This document shows positions 36,552-46,128 of a DNA stretch of 64,000 nt, in pieces; position 1 is the first letter of the stretch; every line of letters begins with the position of its first letter. The stretch is from Actinomycetaceae bacterium. Lineage in GTDB: Bacteria > Actinomycetota > Actinomycetes > Actinomycetales > Actinomycetaceae. The translations under genes and the position numbers were made by a program. The stretch covers positions 83,153 to 147,152 of the forward strand of contig JAUNVP010000003.1 in NCBI GenBank assembly GCA_030537615.1, given 5' to 3'. The notes under the pieces are model-generated. The model worked only from the letters and a program-made list of their open reading frames with translations, ran no database searches and was not told the DNA's origin.

Positions 36552-37436
36552 TTATCGCAACGACACCTGACGGGAGACGAGGCCGGAGCGGGCGCGCCGT
36601 TCATCATCGGTCAAACTGTCCTTGACTGCCAGCGCCGCTTCCAGATTCTTCTCGAGTTCTTCCGCAGCTTCCGTCAGTTCATCGGCTTCGATGTCGCCGG
36701 GGAACTCGAACACCGGAATTGAGAGTCCCAGTGCGCGGAATGCACCGATAAACCGTGAATCGTGGCCGAGCGTCAACTGGTCTTTGACCTGCAAGCGTGC
36801 GAGCGCGGTAAAGAGCTGTGTTTCATCTTCATCACGAACCCAGCGAACAAAGATCTTGTTCATTCGGTGCCAGTAGGTGTTGTCAACGCCGGGGACGACG
36901 GCGGTTGGCACGAGATCTTTTGCGCTTTCCTCAATGGCGGCGCGCACATCAGCCTCATCGTCGGCACCGGGAGCAAGCCAGAAACCGAGGTCATTTTCGA
37001 TTGTCAGCTCGCCGACGGATTCAATCATGTCCGCGATGCGTGGGCCGGGATTACGCACATCAACGTGAACGACATTCGGCTCAGCTTCGCCAGCATCGAC
37101 TGTGTCTTTGAGGGCGAGGGCGGCGGCGAGTGCAACTCCCAGATCGTGTCCGGCATCGCCGGAATGGGAGCGGGTTTGGAGGGCGAGAAGTACCTCTCCG
37201 TCGGAGCGAACCATGGCCGGGGCGGCATCGGGGAGCAGGGTGACGATAGTGATGTCACGCGCCCCGTACTCGGCCGTTGTTTTTGCCGGGAGGGTTGCGG
37301 CAGGAATCAGCTCGCGCATGGCGACAAGTTGTGCTTCGCAGGCCATTCCTTCGAAGGGTCGGGCAACGGGTGGGATGGGTGGTCGGAACGACCTCCCTTT
37401 GGTTGCCACCTTCTTGCGACGCGACTTCTTGCCCAT
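36552..37436 (-). CDS. DUF5926 family protein
   Basis: A 294-residue soluble protein with a Lys/Arg-rich start (MGKKSRRKKVATKGRSFRPPIPPV) and the segment RPFEGMACEAQLVAMRELIPAAT that marks the actinobacterial DUF5926 family. The rest is acidic alpha/beta. Function is unknown; the basic start suggests nucleic acid or ribosome contact (inference). The gene lies 75 bp downstream of the rhodanese gene on the same strand. Confidence 0.8.
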   Translation of the reverse strand: MGKKSRRKKVATKGRSFRPPIPPVARPFEGMACEAQLVAMRELIPAATLPAKTTAEYGARDITIVTLLPDAAPAMVRSDGEVLLALQTRSHSGDAGHDLGVALAAALALKDTVDAGEAEPNVVHVDVRNPGPRIADMIESVGELTIENDLGFWLAPGADDEADVRAAIEESAKDLVPTAVVPGVDNTYWHRMNKIFVRWVRDEDETQLFTALARLQVKDQLTLGHDSRFIGAFRALGLSIPVFEFPGDIEADELTEAAEELEKNLEAALAVKDSLTDDERRARSGLVSRQVSLR

Positions 37437-37511
37437 CGGTTCCTACTTTCCCTCTCCAAGCTTGTGCGGATTATCCGCTCGATCACAGCGATATTGTACT
37501 GGGTTTGCCGC

Positions 37512-37862
37512 TCACATGATCTCTGGAATGGAACCGTCCTCCGACGCCAGCGGTAAGCCAATGGCCTGCCAATGCAACATTCCATCGACGAGAGGCATTG
37601 AATCGAATCCGTTTCGATTGAGCCACTCGGCGACCTTACGCGCCCTCCCGCCCGAACGACAGACAATAATGAGATCGTCTTCGGGGAGGTCATCGAGAGC
37701 GTTCGGAATATCATCGGCGGGAATGTGGATAGCTCCGGGCGCATGGCCGGCCTCCCACTCCATGTCTTCACGCACGTCAACTATGGCGTAACCGTCGGGA
37801 GTAAGGCCGTCCACATCAAAATCTTCGGCCTTAACCGGGCCAGGTGGAATAGGAAATGTCAT
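37512..37862 (-). CDS. Rhodanese-like domain protein
   Basis: A 116-residue single-domain rhodanese. The persulfide-forming Cys is in the active loop VCRSGGRAR, and VDVREDMEWEAGHAPGAIHIP is the first CH2-type motif. It probably handles sulfane sulfur. TACTGT (37874-37869) stands exactly 6 nt before ATG 37862, without a ribosome binding site, so the transcript is likely leaderless. Confidence 0.9.
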   Translation of the reverse strand: MTFPIPPGPVKAEDFDVDGLTPDGYAIVDVREDMEWEAGHAPGAIHIPADDIPNALDDLPEDDLIIVCRSGGRARKVAEWLNRNGFDSMPLVDGMLHWQAIGLPLASEDGSIPEIM

Positions 37863-37868
37863 GATTTA

Positions 37869-37874
37869 ACAGTA
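37869..37874 (-). promoter_or_regulatory. -10 box of a leaderless transcript
   Basis: TACTGT on the minus strand, 6 nt (TAAATC) before ATG 37862. Confidence 0.45.
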
Positions 37875-37903
37875 ACCGTTGTGTCAAGGCCCAAGGAGAC
37901 CTC

Positions 37904-38854
37904 GTGAAGATCATCATTCCTCAGACGCCAGCGTTTGATTTTGAACTCCCCTCGGATATTGAGGTCGTCAAGATCTCCGAACATGAAACTGTTCCCGAAG
38001 AGCACCGCGACGCTGAGGTCGCAATCCTATGGGGCATGCGTCCAACCGTGCAAAGCTTCGTCGATCAACTGCCGAATGTGCGGTGGTTCCAAACTCTATC
38101 AGCCGGTCCTGACGGCCTCCTGCGCTCCACCATGCGCGACGACGTTGTCATCACCAACGGCCTCCACTTCCACGATCGCCCGGTTGCCGAGCACACGCTT
38201 GGCCTCGCACTGGCCCTGGCTCGTGAACTTCCCGCCGCACTCGATGCCCAGCGCGACCACCGCTGGGCCAGCGAGTTGGGGCGGGCGCATCCGTTACATG
38301 AAGAACACCGAGTGACAACTGTCGTGGGGTCGAAAGTGGTCGTGTGGGGTTTCGGTGCCATCGGTCAGCAGATCGGTCGCGTGTTTGCGGCGTGCGGATC
38401 GAACGTTACCGGGATCGCTCAAAGCGCGGGGCAGCGAGCCGGATTCCCGGTTGTCACCGCCGATAAACTGACAGAAACTATCTCAGACTGCGATATTCTC
38501 GTCATGGTTTTGCCGAACACGGACTCAACCGTCAATGTTCTCAACGCCGAGGTGCTTGCCGCTCTCCCGTCCCGCGCCCTCGTGGTCAATGTGGGGCGAG
38601 GGACAACCGTGGACGAGGATGCACTCATGGCGGCACTACGTAACGGCGATATCGGTGGAGCTGCGATTGATGTCGTTAAAGACGAGCCGCTTCCGGAGGA
38701 TTCTCCCCTGTGGGATACCCCGAATCTGCTCATCACCCCCCATTCAGCCGGAGGTCGGCCCGATGGCATGGGGGACTTGATTCTCCATAACTTAGAGGCC
38801 TTTCGTCACGGCCGCATAGACGATATGCGAGCGGTTGTTCGCTCTCCGAAATAG
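37904..38854 (+). CDS. D-2-hydroxyacid dehydrogenase, NAD(P)-dependent
   Basis: A 316-residue oxidoreductase. Rossmann motif VVVWGFGAIGQQIG; catalytic Arg in NVGRGTTVDE, Glu in KDEPLPEDS and His in LITPHSAGG. Members interconvert 2-keto acids and D-2-hydroxy acids (glyoxylate, phosphoglycerate and others); specificity cannot be told. GTG 37904 follows AAGGAG at good spacing. Confidence 0.9.
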   Translation: MKIIIPQTPAFDFELPSDIEVVKISEHETVPEEHRDAEVAILWGMRPTVQSFVDQLPNVRWFQTLSAGPDGLLRSTMRDDVVITNGLHFHDRPVAEHTLGLALALARELPAALDAQRDHRWASELGRAHPLHEEHRVTTVVGSKVVVWGFGAIGQQIGRVFAACGSNVTGIAQSAGQRAGFPVVTADKLTETISDCDILVMVLPNTDSTVNVLNAEVLAALPSRALVVNVGRGTTVDEDALMAALRNGDIGGAAIDVVKDEPLPEDSPLWDTPNLLITPHSAGGRPDGMGDLILHNLEAFRHGRIDDMRAVVRSPK

Positions 38855-38916
38855 CAGGAAAATTCGCATGTTAGGACGCATATGAAATTTTGCGTGACAC
38901 ATGACACAATTGCGGT

Positions 38917-40596
38917 ATGCATGAAAGAGCAGGCACAGTAGCCAAACCAGAAGATCTTATTAACGTCGACGAAGTCCTTTCGGCTTACTACGACATCGAG
39001 CCCGATGTCGAGAATCCAAATCAAAAGGTCGTGTTCGGTACCTCCGGACACCGCGGTTCGTCCCTCGATGGAGCCTTCAATGAGGCGCATATCGTGGCGA
39101 CGACCCAAGCTATCGTCGAATACCGCGCATCGCAGGGCTTCAACGGTCCGCTGTTTATCGGCCGTGACACGCACGCCCTATCCGAGCCCGCCTGGCGATC
39201 GGCGCTCGAAGTCCTGATCGCCGCCGGCGTCAACGTGCAGATTGATTCTCGCGGGTCGTTCACGCCCACTCCGGCCGTATCGCACGCGATCCTCAAGGCC
39301 AATGGAGCAGGAACCCCCGGTGGAGTTCGCACCAGCGGAGACGGCCTCGCCGATGGTATCGTCGTCACGCCCTCCCACAATCCTCCCCGTGACGGTGGCT
39401 TCAAGTACAACCCGCCCCACGGCGGCCCCGCCGACTCGGATGCGACCTCCTGGATTGCGAACCGCGCGAACGAGATCCTCGCCGGTGACTGGAGAGAAGT
39501 CAAGCGAATTACCGGCAAAGACATGCTCGACGAACCGAACGTCAGCAAGTACGACTACCTCGGCACCTACGTCGACGATCTCCCCTCGGTCATCGATATT
39601 GACGCCATCCGGGAAGCCGGCGTGCGCATTGGTGCCGATCCCCTCGGTGGCGCAGCAGTCGACTACTGGGGGGCAATCGGAGAGCGCTTCGGACTCGAAC
39701 TGACGGTCGTTAATCCGAATGTCGACCCGACATGGAAGTTCATGACGCTCGATTGGGACGGCAAGATCCGTATGGACTGCTCCTCCCCGAATGCCATGGC
39801 TTCACTACGAGAAGCCATGACACCCGACAAGTACGGTAAAACTCCGTACGACGTGGCAACCGGTAATGACGCGGACTCTGATCGGCACGGTATCGTCACC
39901 TCCGACGGGCTGATGAATCCGAACCACTATCTCGCCGTAGCGATCGAATATCTGTTTACCCACCGGCCCGGCTGGCCGGCAGACTGCGCCGTCGGCAAGA
40001 CCCTCGTCTCCTCAGCGCTCATCGACCGCGTCGTCGCTGACATCGGACGCAAGCTGATTGAAGTCCCCGTCGGCTTCAAGTATTTCGTTCCCGGTTTACT
40101 CTCGGGTGAAGTCGGGTTCGGCGGCGAAGAATCCGCTGGCGCAAGCTTCCTGCGTAAGGATGGCACGGTGTGGACAACCGACAAGGACGGCATTATCCTC
40201 GCCCTGTTGGCCGCAGAGATCATCGCTGTGACCGGAAAGTCCCCCTCGCAGCTCCACCGCGAACAGGTTGAGCGCTTCGGTGACTCAGCTTACGCTCGCA
40301 TCGATAACGCCGCATCGAAAGACGAGAAAGCCAAACTCGCTAAACTTTCACCTGAAGATGTGACGGCGACGGAACTCGCCGGTGAAGAAATCACCGCGCG
40401 TCTAGTTAACGCGCCGGGTAACGATGCCGCTATCGGCGGCCTCAAGGTGACGACTGAAAACGCGTGGTTTGCTGCTCGTCCCTCGGGTACGGAGGATGTG
40501 TACAAGATCTACGCCGAATCGTTCAAGGGCGAAGATCACCTTAAGCAGGTGCAAGATGAAGCGAAGAACGTAGTCGCTGCCGCACTGGGAGGTTAA
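38917..40596 (+). CDS. pgm: Phosphoglucomutase (alpha-D-glucose phosphate-specific)
   Basis: A 559-residue alpha-D-phosphohexomutase interconverting glucose-1- and glucose-6-phosphate, linking glycogen and cell-wall sugar synthesis to glycolysis. Phosphoserine loop [16 protein letters not shown]; metal loop NDADSDRHG; sugar-binding loop [11 protein letters not shown]; phosphate loop [12 protein letters not shown]. Length fits the bacterial Pgm class. CACAAT lies 6 nt before ATG 38917. Closed by a strong terminator. Confidence 0.95.
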   Translation: MHERAGTVAKPEDLINVDEVLSAYYDIEPDVENPNQKVVFGTSGHRGSSLDGAFNEAHIVATTQAIVEYRASQGFNGPLFIGRDTHALSEPAWRSALEVLIAAGVNVQIDSRGSFTPTPAVSHAILKANGAGTPGGVRTSGDGLADGIVVTPSHNPPRDGGFKYNPPHGGPADSDATSWIANRANEILAGDWREVKRITGKDMLDEPNVSKYDYLGTYVDDLPSVIDIDAIREAGVRIGADPLGGAAVDYWGAIGERFGLELTVVNPNVDPTWKFMTLDWDGKIRMDCSSPNAMASLREAMTPDKYGKTPYDVATGNDADSDRHGIVTSDGLMNPNHYLAVAIEYLFTHRPGWPADCAVGKTLVSSALIDRVVADIGRKLIEVPVGFKYFVPGLLSGEVGFGGEESAGASFLRKDGTVWTTDKDGIILALLAAEIIAVTGKSPSQLHREQVERFGDSAYARIDNAASKDEKAKLAKLSPEDVTATELAGEEITARLVNAPGNDAAIGGLKVTTENAWFAARPSGTEDVYKIYAESFKGEDHLKQVQDEAKNVVAAALGG

Positions 40597-40617
40597 TTCT
40601 TCCTTTCTACCTCGATT

Positions 40618-40655
40618 AGTCTGCCGCAAGTCAAATGACTTGCGGCAGACTTTTT
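40618..40655 (+). terminator. Rho-independent terminator of pgm
   Basis: A stem of about 14 bp (GTCTGCCGCAAGTC against GACTTGCGGCAGAC) with an AAAT loop, followed by TTTTT. Confidence 0.92.
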
Positions 40656-40670
40656 CACCGGCCTCAACCA

Positions 40671-40750
40671 TTGATTCCGACAGGTCGCTTGAAATTCGCA
40701 TCGATTCTGACACTTGTGCGGGTATCTGGGTGGCTAGGTGTCGGAATCGA
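40671..40750 (-). repeat. Three-motif intergenic element, copy B
   Basis: GATTCCGACA at 40673-40682, GATTCTGACA at 40703-40712 and inverted TGTCGGAATC at 40739-40748. Same orientation as copy A; spacings 30 and 36 nt, total span 76 nt. Confidence 0.65.
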
Positions 40751-40801
40751 GGTGCGGGGAGGGGATGTCACAGCGGAGGGGACACGGTAGTGACAGGAGG
40801 A

Positions 40802-41617
40802 TCAGGATGCCGATTTGCTACTGGCGAGGATGCGTTCGCTCAAACGTCGGTTGCGAGCCAGACGTTGACCGTCTCGCCGTGCCCGCTCAGCGGTGACGGC
40901 CATGAGGAAATCCTCGGGATTAACCGAGGCATCGGGCAGAGGATAGACATACTGCGCGGTTTGCCGGGCCAAGTCGCTGGCAAGCTGGGTTCGAGCCGGG
41001 CCGTAGAACGTGGCGCGGCGCCCAATGAACTGGCGGATCGCGAGGGCGAGGCCGGGTGGGAGTGACGCGACATCGGCAGACGAGGCCCACTGCTGAAGAT
41101 GGGGAGGCATCGGCATCGGCGGATTAACTTTCAAGGGGATGCGCTCTTTAATCACGAGAGTACCGGCGGCTATATCGCCGAGCCGGCGGCCTTTACGAGA
41201 CAGAAGTACCGAAATAATTGCCATGACACCGGATGTTCCCCAGATCTCGACGACTCCGATGAGATGGCGCACCAAGGCCTGTTGGAATCCGGATGGCCCC
41301 TGATCGTCGCGTACGACGCGGGTGCCAAAAATGAATCTCCCAATGGACTTACCGTGGGTCAGTGTTTCGACGGTGACAGGGAAGCCCACTAATCCGAGGA
41401 AAATCGTCAAAATAATGAGCACCCGAGCAATAGCGAAATCCCATTGCACGTCACTCGAGAGGACGAGATACACGAATGCGAACATCATGATCCCGGACAT
41501 CAGCATGTCGATCAGACACGCTCCGATTCGAAGTGCGATACCGGCTGAGGGGATGTCGAGAGCGACACCTTCACCGACAACAATGTCATCGGCGACGAGA
41601 TTCGGCGTTTGATTCAT
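40802..41617 (-). CDS. RDD family membrane protein
   Basis: A 271-residue membrane protein. The RDD domain covers about residues 20-160: IALRIGACLIDMLMSG holds the conserved Arg and Asp of helix 1, and GKSIGRFIFGTRVVRDDQG follows. A basic cytoplasmic C-terminal part (RRATFYGPARTQLASDLARQ...) ends the protein. RDD proteins are poorly understood; some are Na+/H+ antiporters. The frame continues upstream, but ATG 41617 has TAACGT 7 nt before it and the preceding part lies inside the divergent gene. Adjacent to the SpoIIM/DUF58/MoxR cluster, a frequent actinobacterial association. Confidence 0.85.
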   Translation of the reverse strand: MNQTPNLVADDIVVGEGVALDIPSAGIALRIGACLIDMLMSGIMMFAFVYLVLSSDVQWDFAIARVLIILTIFLGLVGFPVTVETLTHGKSIGRFIFGTRVVRDDQGPSGFQQALVRHLIGVVEIWGTSGVMAIISVLLSRKGRRLGDIAAGTLVIKERIPLKVNPPMPMPPHLQQWASSADVASLPPGLALAIRQFIGRRATFYGPARTQLASDLARQTAQYVYPLPDASVNPEDFLMAVTAERARRDGQRLARNRRLSERILASSKSAS

Positions 41618-41644
41618 GACACATACGTTACCGTCACGTACTCT
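41616..41644. promoter_or_regulatory. Overlapping divergent promoters, both leaderless
   Basis: Plus strand: ATGACA (41616-41621), 17 bp, TACTCT (41639-41644), then 7 nt to ATG 41652. Minus strand: TAACGT (41630-41625), then 7 nt to ATG 41617. Only 34 bp separate the two start codons, so the two polymerase sites exclude each other; the plus -35 overlaps the RDD start codon. Confidence 0.55.
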
Positions 41645-41651
41645 TAAACCC

Positions 41652-42647
41652 ATGGATCTCGACGCATTTGTTTCCGCGAACGAACCACTGTGGCGTGAGC
41701 TGGAAAGTTTGACGCGCGAACCCCACCTGAATGCGAAACAATCCGAACGCATTGTTGATCTCTATCAGCGCACCTCAACTCACCTGTCGATGCTTCGCTC
41801 GCAGTCTCCCGACCCCACCTTGGTTATGGCCCTATCGAGCCTGCTCGCCCGAGCACGTCGGCGCACCGGACGAGCCCACACCTCCACATTCCGCCGAACC
41901 GGTGCCTTCTTCACCGAGCGGTTTCCCGCCACCTTGTACCGTCTGCGGTGGTGGTGGATTGGTTCCATGATCGGTAGCTACGTGCTCGCTGCAATCATGG
42001 CGTGGTGGGTGATCGAGCATCCCGACCTCCATAGTTTTCTCGGTAGTCCAGAACAGATTGAACGCCTTGTCGAACATGATTTCGAGGCCTATTACTCCGA
42101 ATATGCCGCCACTCATTTTGGTCTGTCAGTGTGGACAAACAATGCGTGGGTATCAGCCCTATGCATTGCGCTAGGCGTGACGGGAATCGGCGTCATCTAC
42201 GTGCTATTTAACAACATGGCGAACCTCGGCATTAACGCGGCCTTGATGATCTACTACGGAAAAGCCGGATTGTTCTTCGGCCTCATCACCCCGCACGGCC
42301 TGCTTGAACTCACCTGCGTATTCGTCGCCGCCGGTACGGGGCTGTCACTATTTTGGTCGTGGGTCGCTCCCGGCAATCGAACCCGAACAGATTCGTTCGC
42401 CTACCACGGACGTACGGCGATGAATGTTGTGCTCGGTCTTGTGCTCGTACTCGCAGTATGCGGATTTATCGAAGCGTTCGTCACGCCGTCGTCGCTACCG
42501 ACTCCGGCGCGCGTGGGCATCGGCATCGTCGTGTGGCTCGCCTTCATGTGGTACGCACTCATTCACGGTCGCAAACAGGTGAAAGCAGGGATCACCGGCG
42601 ACATCGAGCAGTGGCGCCGCCGCGAAGAGATCGTCGCCGTTTCCTAG
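41652..42647 (+). CDS. SpoIIM-like stage II sporulation M family membrane protein (DUF95)
   Basis: A 331-residue membrane protein with about five helices after a polar N-terminal region of about 110 residues. TRAEYFL-like and NNMANLGINAALMIYYGKAGLFFGLITPHGLLELTCVF are the core of the DUF95/SpoIIM family. In non-sporulating actinobacteria its role is unknown, but it is regularly encoded beside RDD, DUF58 and MoxR genes as here. ATG 41652 is chosen because TACTCT lies 7 nt upstream. Confidence 0.86.
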   Translation: MDLDAFVSANEPLWRELESLTREPHLNAKQSERIVDLYQRTSTHLSMLRSQSPDPTLVMALSSLLARARRRTGRAHTSTFRRTGAFFTERFPATLYRLRWWWIGSMIGSYVLAAIMAWWVIEHPDLHSFLGSPEQIERLVEHDFEAYYSEYAATHFGLSVWTNNAWVSALCIALGVTGIGVIYVLFNNMANLGINAALMIYYGKAGLFFGLITPHGLLELTCVFVAAGTGLSLFWSWVAPGNRTRTDSFAYHGRTAMNVVLGLVLVLAVCGFIEAFVTPSSLPTPARVGIGIVVWLAFMWYALIHGRKQVKAGITGDIEQWRRREEIVAVS

Positions 42648-42663
42648 GGGCCTAGTCCTCAGG

Positions 42664-43953
42664 CTAGAGGAGTCCGCGGCTCTTCAGTGCGAGATAGTGG
42701 TCGACAATCCGCATCGGAAGATTCTCAGGATCGTCCTCAACGACTGTCACTCCGAGATGTTCGAGGGCGCGAGCGGCCTGGGCTCTGCGGGAGCTCGTGC
42801 GAGCCACCGCGGCGGCCTGGTAGACCTCATGGGCACTGTCATACTTACCGGTGGTTGAGTGCGTGTCGGGGTCAATAGCCGCGGCAATCATCACCGAGTT
42901 ATTCTTCGCCAAATTGACAAGAATCGGGAGCAATCCCTCGTCGAGAACGTTGGGTTCGATCGGGGTGAGGATGACAATTAACGACAGTTTCTTCCCGAGC
43001 TTCGTCACCGCAGACGACAGAGTGGTCCAATCGGCCTCAATAATCGACGCATCGAGTGGCATCATGGCGTGCGATAACTCGCGTAGCACGTCGCGTCGAC
43101 CGGGTTTGATGACGGAGGCGTGAACCGTGTGGTCCCCGGCAACGAAACTGATGTTGTCGCCGGCCTTGGCGCACACCGCCCCCAGGAGCAAACACGCATC
43201 CATCTGGGCATCGAGGCGCGTGACGTTCCCCAGCCGTACGGCCGACAGGCGAGACGTGTCCATCACCATAACGATGTGGCGATCGCGTTCGGGGCGCCAG
43301 GTGCGCACAATGAGTCCCTCATCCATGCGGGCAGTGGCGCGCCAGTCGATCGAGCGCACGTCATCGCCCTCGACCCATTCGCGTAACGAGTCGAACTCAG
43401 TGCCTTGACCGCGCTGGCGGGCAAGTGCTTGGCCTTCGATCTGCTGGAGCTTCGCGAGGGCACGAGGTAGGTGCTTGCGGGAGGGAAACTCGGGGAGGGA
43501 ACGCAGTTGCGTGGGGCTATCAAAAGACACTTGCCGTGCAGCCAATCGCAACGGCCCCCATGATCGAATGGTGATGTGGTCGCCGTAGAGGCGGCCGCGC
43601 CGGGTAGGGGCCAGCGTCGTCGTGATAGTCAGCGGTTCGTTAGGTACGAGTGAAAACGGGTGCCGGTTTTCTCTGGCACCGGCGGAGGGTTGCCATGCGT
43701 CGCGCAATTCCCCGCGCATAGTCCGCGGCCCGGTCAGAGTAATAGCCGAGGCTGATTCTTCCCCCACCCGCACGGGGGACGGCTCGGCGCGCTCAACGGT
43801 GAGTTTGCGCGGAGAGGCCGCAAAAAGGAAGTCGATGAGGACCACGCACAGAACGAGCGCTGTCCATGCGGCAACGGTCCTCGTGTGCGGCCAAATAATG
43901 ACGGGAATGAGGCCGATGGCGAGGAGTACGGGTACGCGCCAGGAAATAGTCAT
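42664..43953 (-). CDS. DUF58 domain protein (MoxR-associated, VWA-like)
   Basis: A 429-residue protein with two N-terminal membrane helices (about residues 5-45), a beta-rich middle and a C-terminal DUF58/VWA-like domain: GQGTEFDSLREWVEGDDVRSIDWRATARMDEGLIVRTWRPERDRHIVMVMDTSR contains the DUF58 signature and the metal-binding-like DTS. Paired with MoxR AAA proteins in many bacteria, presumably as its client. Overlaps moxR by 4 bp (ATGA). Confidence 0.9.
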   Translation of the reverse strand: MTISWRVPVLLAIGLIPVIIWPHTRTVAAWTALVLCVVLIDFLFAASPRKLTVERAEPSPVRVGEESASAITLTGPRTMRGELRDAWQPSAGARENRHPFSLVPNEPLTITTTLAPTRRGRLYGDHITIRSWGPLRLAARQVSFDSPTQLRSLPEFPSRKHLPRALAKLQQIEGQALARQRGQGTEFDSLREWVEGDDVRSIDWRATARMDEGLIVRTWRPERDRHIVMVMDTSRLSAVRLGNVTRLDAQMDACLLLGAVCAKAGDNISFVAGDHTVHASVIKPGRRDVLRELSHAMMPLDASIIEADWTTLSSAVTKLGKKLSLIVILTPIEPNVLDEGLLPILVNLAKNNSVMIAAAIDPDTHSTTGKYDSAHEVYQAAAVARTSSRRAQAARALEHLGVTVVEDDPENLPMRIVDHYLALKSRGLL

Positions 43954-44912
43954 CGCGGCACAGGAATGGAATCGAGTGCGGAGGTGAGAACGCTTTCGAT
44001 GCGCACGCCCTCCAGCTCGGCCTCTGGGCGCAGGGCAAGACGGTGAGCAATGGTCGGTTGAACGAGCGTTTTCACGTCATCTGGAGTGACGAAATCACGG
44101 CCTTGGAGCCACGCCCATGCCCGCGAGGTGGCCAACAGTGCCGTCGCGGCGCGTGGAGACATTCCGAGCGTGAGCGAGGGAGTCTGACGGGTTGCTCGCG
44201 CAATGTCAACGATGTAGGCGACCACTTCAGGACGGATATCAACTTGCTTAACCGCTTGGATTCCCGCTTCAATATCGGCGGCAGAAGCAACCGGTTGCAG
44301 GCCCGCGGCATCGAGATCCGACGCATCAAAACCGTGCGCGTGACGGTTAACGATTTCAATCTCGTCATCGCGCTCGGGCAGATCCATATTGACCTTGATG
44401 AGGAAGCGGTCGAGCTGGGCTTCAGGCAGAGGATAGGTGCCTTCGTACTCGATGGGGTTTTGAGTGGCGGCCACCATGAACGGGGCGGGGAGGGCGCGTG
44501 GCTGACCATCGATGGTCACCTGCCGTTCGGCCATCGCTTCGAGCAACGACGCCTGGGTTTTCGGTGGGGTGCGGTTGATTTCGTCGGCCAGTAGCAGGTT
44601 GGTGAACACCGGGCCGGGGCGGAACCGGAATTCTGCGGATCCACGGTCATACATGAGCGAGCCAGTCACATCACCGGGCATGAGGTCGGGGGTGAACTGG
44701 ACGCGCTTGTGGTCAATGTCGAGGGCTTTCGCCATCGCGCGGATAAGCAGCGTCTTAGCCGTACCGGGAACGCCCTCAAGGAGCACGTGTCCGCGTGTGA
44801 GGAGAGCGATGACAAGTCCGGTGACGGCAGCATCTTGGCCGACAACAGCTTTGGCGACCTCCGCCTGTAGGCGATTGAGAGCGGCTCTCGGGTCGGTGGT
44901 GGGTTCAGCCAT
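43950..44912 (-). CDS. MoxR family AAA+ ATPase
   Basis: A 320-residue AAA+ protein. Walker A GVPGTAKT (residues 47-54), Walker B LLADEINRTPPKTQASLLEAM, sensor 1 VAATQNPIEYEGTYPLPEAQLDRF and the C-terminal lid SPRAATALLATSRAWA. MoxR proteins act as chaperones that mature or insert cofactors into partner proteins, often with DUF58/VWA proteins. Overlaps DUF4350 and DUF58 genes on both sides. Confidence 0.94.
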   Translation of the reverse strand: MAEPTTDPRAALNRLQAEVAKAVVGQDAAVTGLVIALLTRGHVLLEGVPGTAKTLLIRAMAKALDIDHKRVQFTPDLMPGDVTGSLMYDRGSAEFRFRPGPVFTNLLLADEINRTPPKTQASLLEAMAERQVTIDGQPRALPAPFMVAATQNPIEYEGTYPLPEAQLDRFLIKVNMDLPERDDEIEIVNRHAHGFDASDLDAAGLQPVASAADIEAGIQAVKQVDIRPEVVAYIVDIARATRQTPSLTLGMSPRAATALLATSRAWAWLQGRDFVTPDDVKTLVQPTIAHRLALRPEAELEGVRIESVLTSALDSIPVPR

Positions 44913-46128
44913 GGTCTACCTCCTGGATAAGTACGGCTAATTCGTTGGCGATGCCAAGCATGTGGGATTCGGATCCGCCGAGGGATCCGTAGAGCAAATG
45001 ATGGATCTGATCGGGGTCGCGTTCGGTGCGGTTAGCGACTGCGGCCACGAGGACGTCCTCGGACGTGGCGGCCGGCAAGTTGAGAAGACGAATAAGACGG
45101 TGCCGCGTGTCATCTTGCAGGTGGGTTAAAGTCACCCTGGTGTCTGAGCTCCGCTCGTACAGTCGTCCGAGCGCGTGGGTGGTCTCAGTGGATTTGATGG
45201 TGATGGGAAGGCGTTCCGTGGCGAGACGTCCGAAGCGCCTTCCTTTCCACACCATGACGGCAAGGGTGATGAACAGCAGGAGATAGGACGCGGGGAAGAA
45301 CCAGTCGGGGAAGAACACCCAGTAGGTGCCCTCGGTTGGATCGATGGTGAAATCGATGTCCGGCTGGGGGAAGTACCAGATCAGTTTTTCATTCGATCCC
45401 AGTAGCGTGAGCGCGGCAGCCGCGTTGTCGTAATCGATGATGCTCTCGTTCGTGAAAATATCCCCCACTTCGAAAAGCACCGTCTGCGGAAGGTTGTCGC
45501 GCGGAGCGAGGGCGATAATGTACCCCCCGATTTCATCGGTGAAGCACATTCGGTAATCCGTCACCTCAGCGGTCGGCTCATAAAACCACGAGCGGTTTGA
45601 AATCTCCCGGGTCTTCCCGAAGATATCGGAGCACGGATCAGCTGTCAGGGAAAGTTCACGCGCATCCTCTTCCGGCAACGGATCTGCGTCCGTTTCGGGT
45701 AAGCGTCCGAAGTAACTGACGTGAGAATAGTCAACCGGGAAGGAAAGGTTGATTTCGCTCAAGATCCAGTCATCGATATCAACTAAGACAATTCGATCGG
45801 CATCGCGGGCCTTATCAATTGCTTCAAGGAACTGGTCTGGGTTGAGGTAGTTCGAGCCGATAATGGCAACTGTCGAACCGGCAGTCGAATCGGGTATCTC
45901 ATCGGGGAAGTGGACCAGCGTGATGTCGACGCCCTCATCCTTGAGGACCTCGGCGAGAGCCTTCGTGCCGCTGGGGGCGGGGGATTTGGGGTCGTAAGTT
46001 TCATAGGCGGTGTCGGGCCACGACAAATACGTTAATGCGGCTAGTGCCGTAATGGCGACGATGAGCCATACTGCGGTGGATTTAAACCAGGCAGTACCAC
46101 TGCGACCGAGGGCGCGGGCGGCACTCAT
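44905..46128 (-). CDS. DUF4350 domain membrane protein
   Basis: A 407-residue protein with membrane helices near residues 15-35 and 260-280, bracketing an outside DUF4350 domain: TYDPKSPAPSGTKALAEVLKDEGVDITL. The C-terminal 120 residues are cytoplasmic. DUF4350 proteins are standard members of MoxR/DUF58/DUF4129 clusters, where they are thought to belong to the same complex; the activity is unknown. Overlaps its neighbours by 8 and 4 bp. Confidence 0.87.
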   Translation of the reverse strand: MSAARALGRSGTAWFKSTAVWLIVAITALAALTYLSWPDTAYETYDPKSPAPSGTKALAEVLKDEGVDITLVHFPDEIPDSTAGSTVAIIGSNYLNPDQFLEAIDKARDADRIVLVDIDDWILSEINLSFPVDYSHVSYFGRLPETDADPLPEEDARELSLTADPCSDIFGKTREISNRSWFYEPTAEVTDYRMCFTDEIGGYIIALAPRDNLPQTVLFEVGDIFTNESIIDYDNAAAALTLLGSNEKLIWYFPQPDIDFTIDPTEGTYWVFFPDWFFPASYLLLFITLAVMVWKGRRFGRLATERLPITIKSTETTHALGRLYERSSDTRVTLTHLQDDTRHRLIRLLNLPAATSEDVLVAAVANRTERDPDQIHHLLYGSLGGSESHMLGIANELAVLIQEVDHG

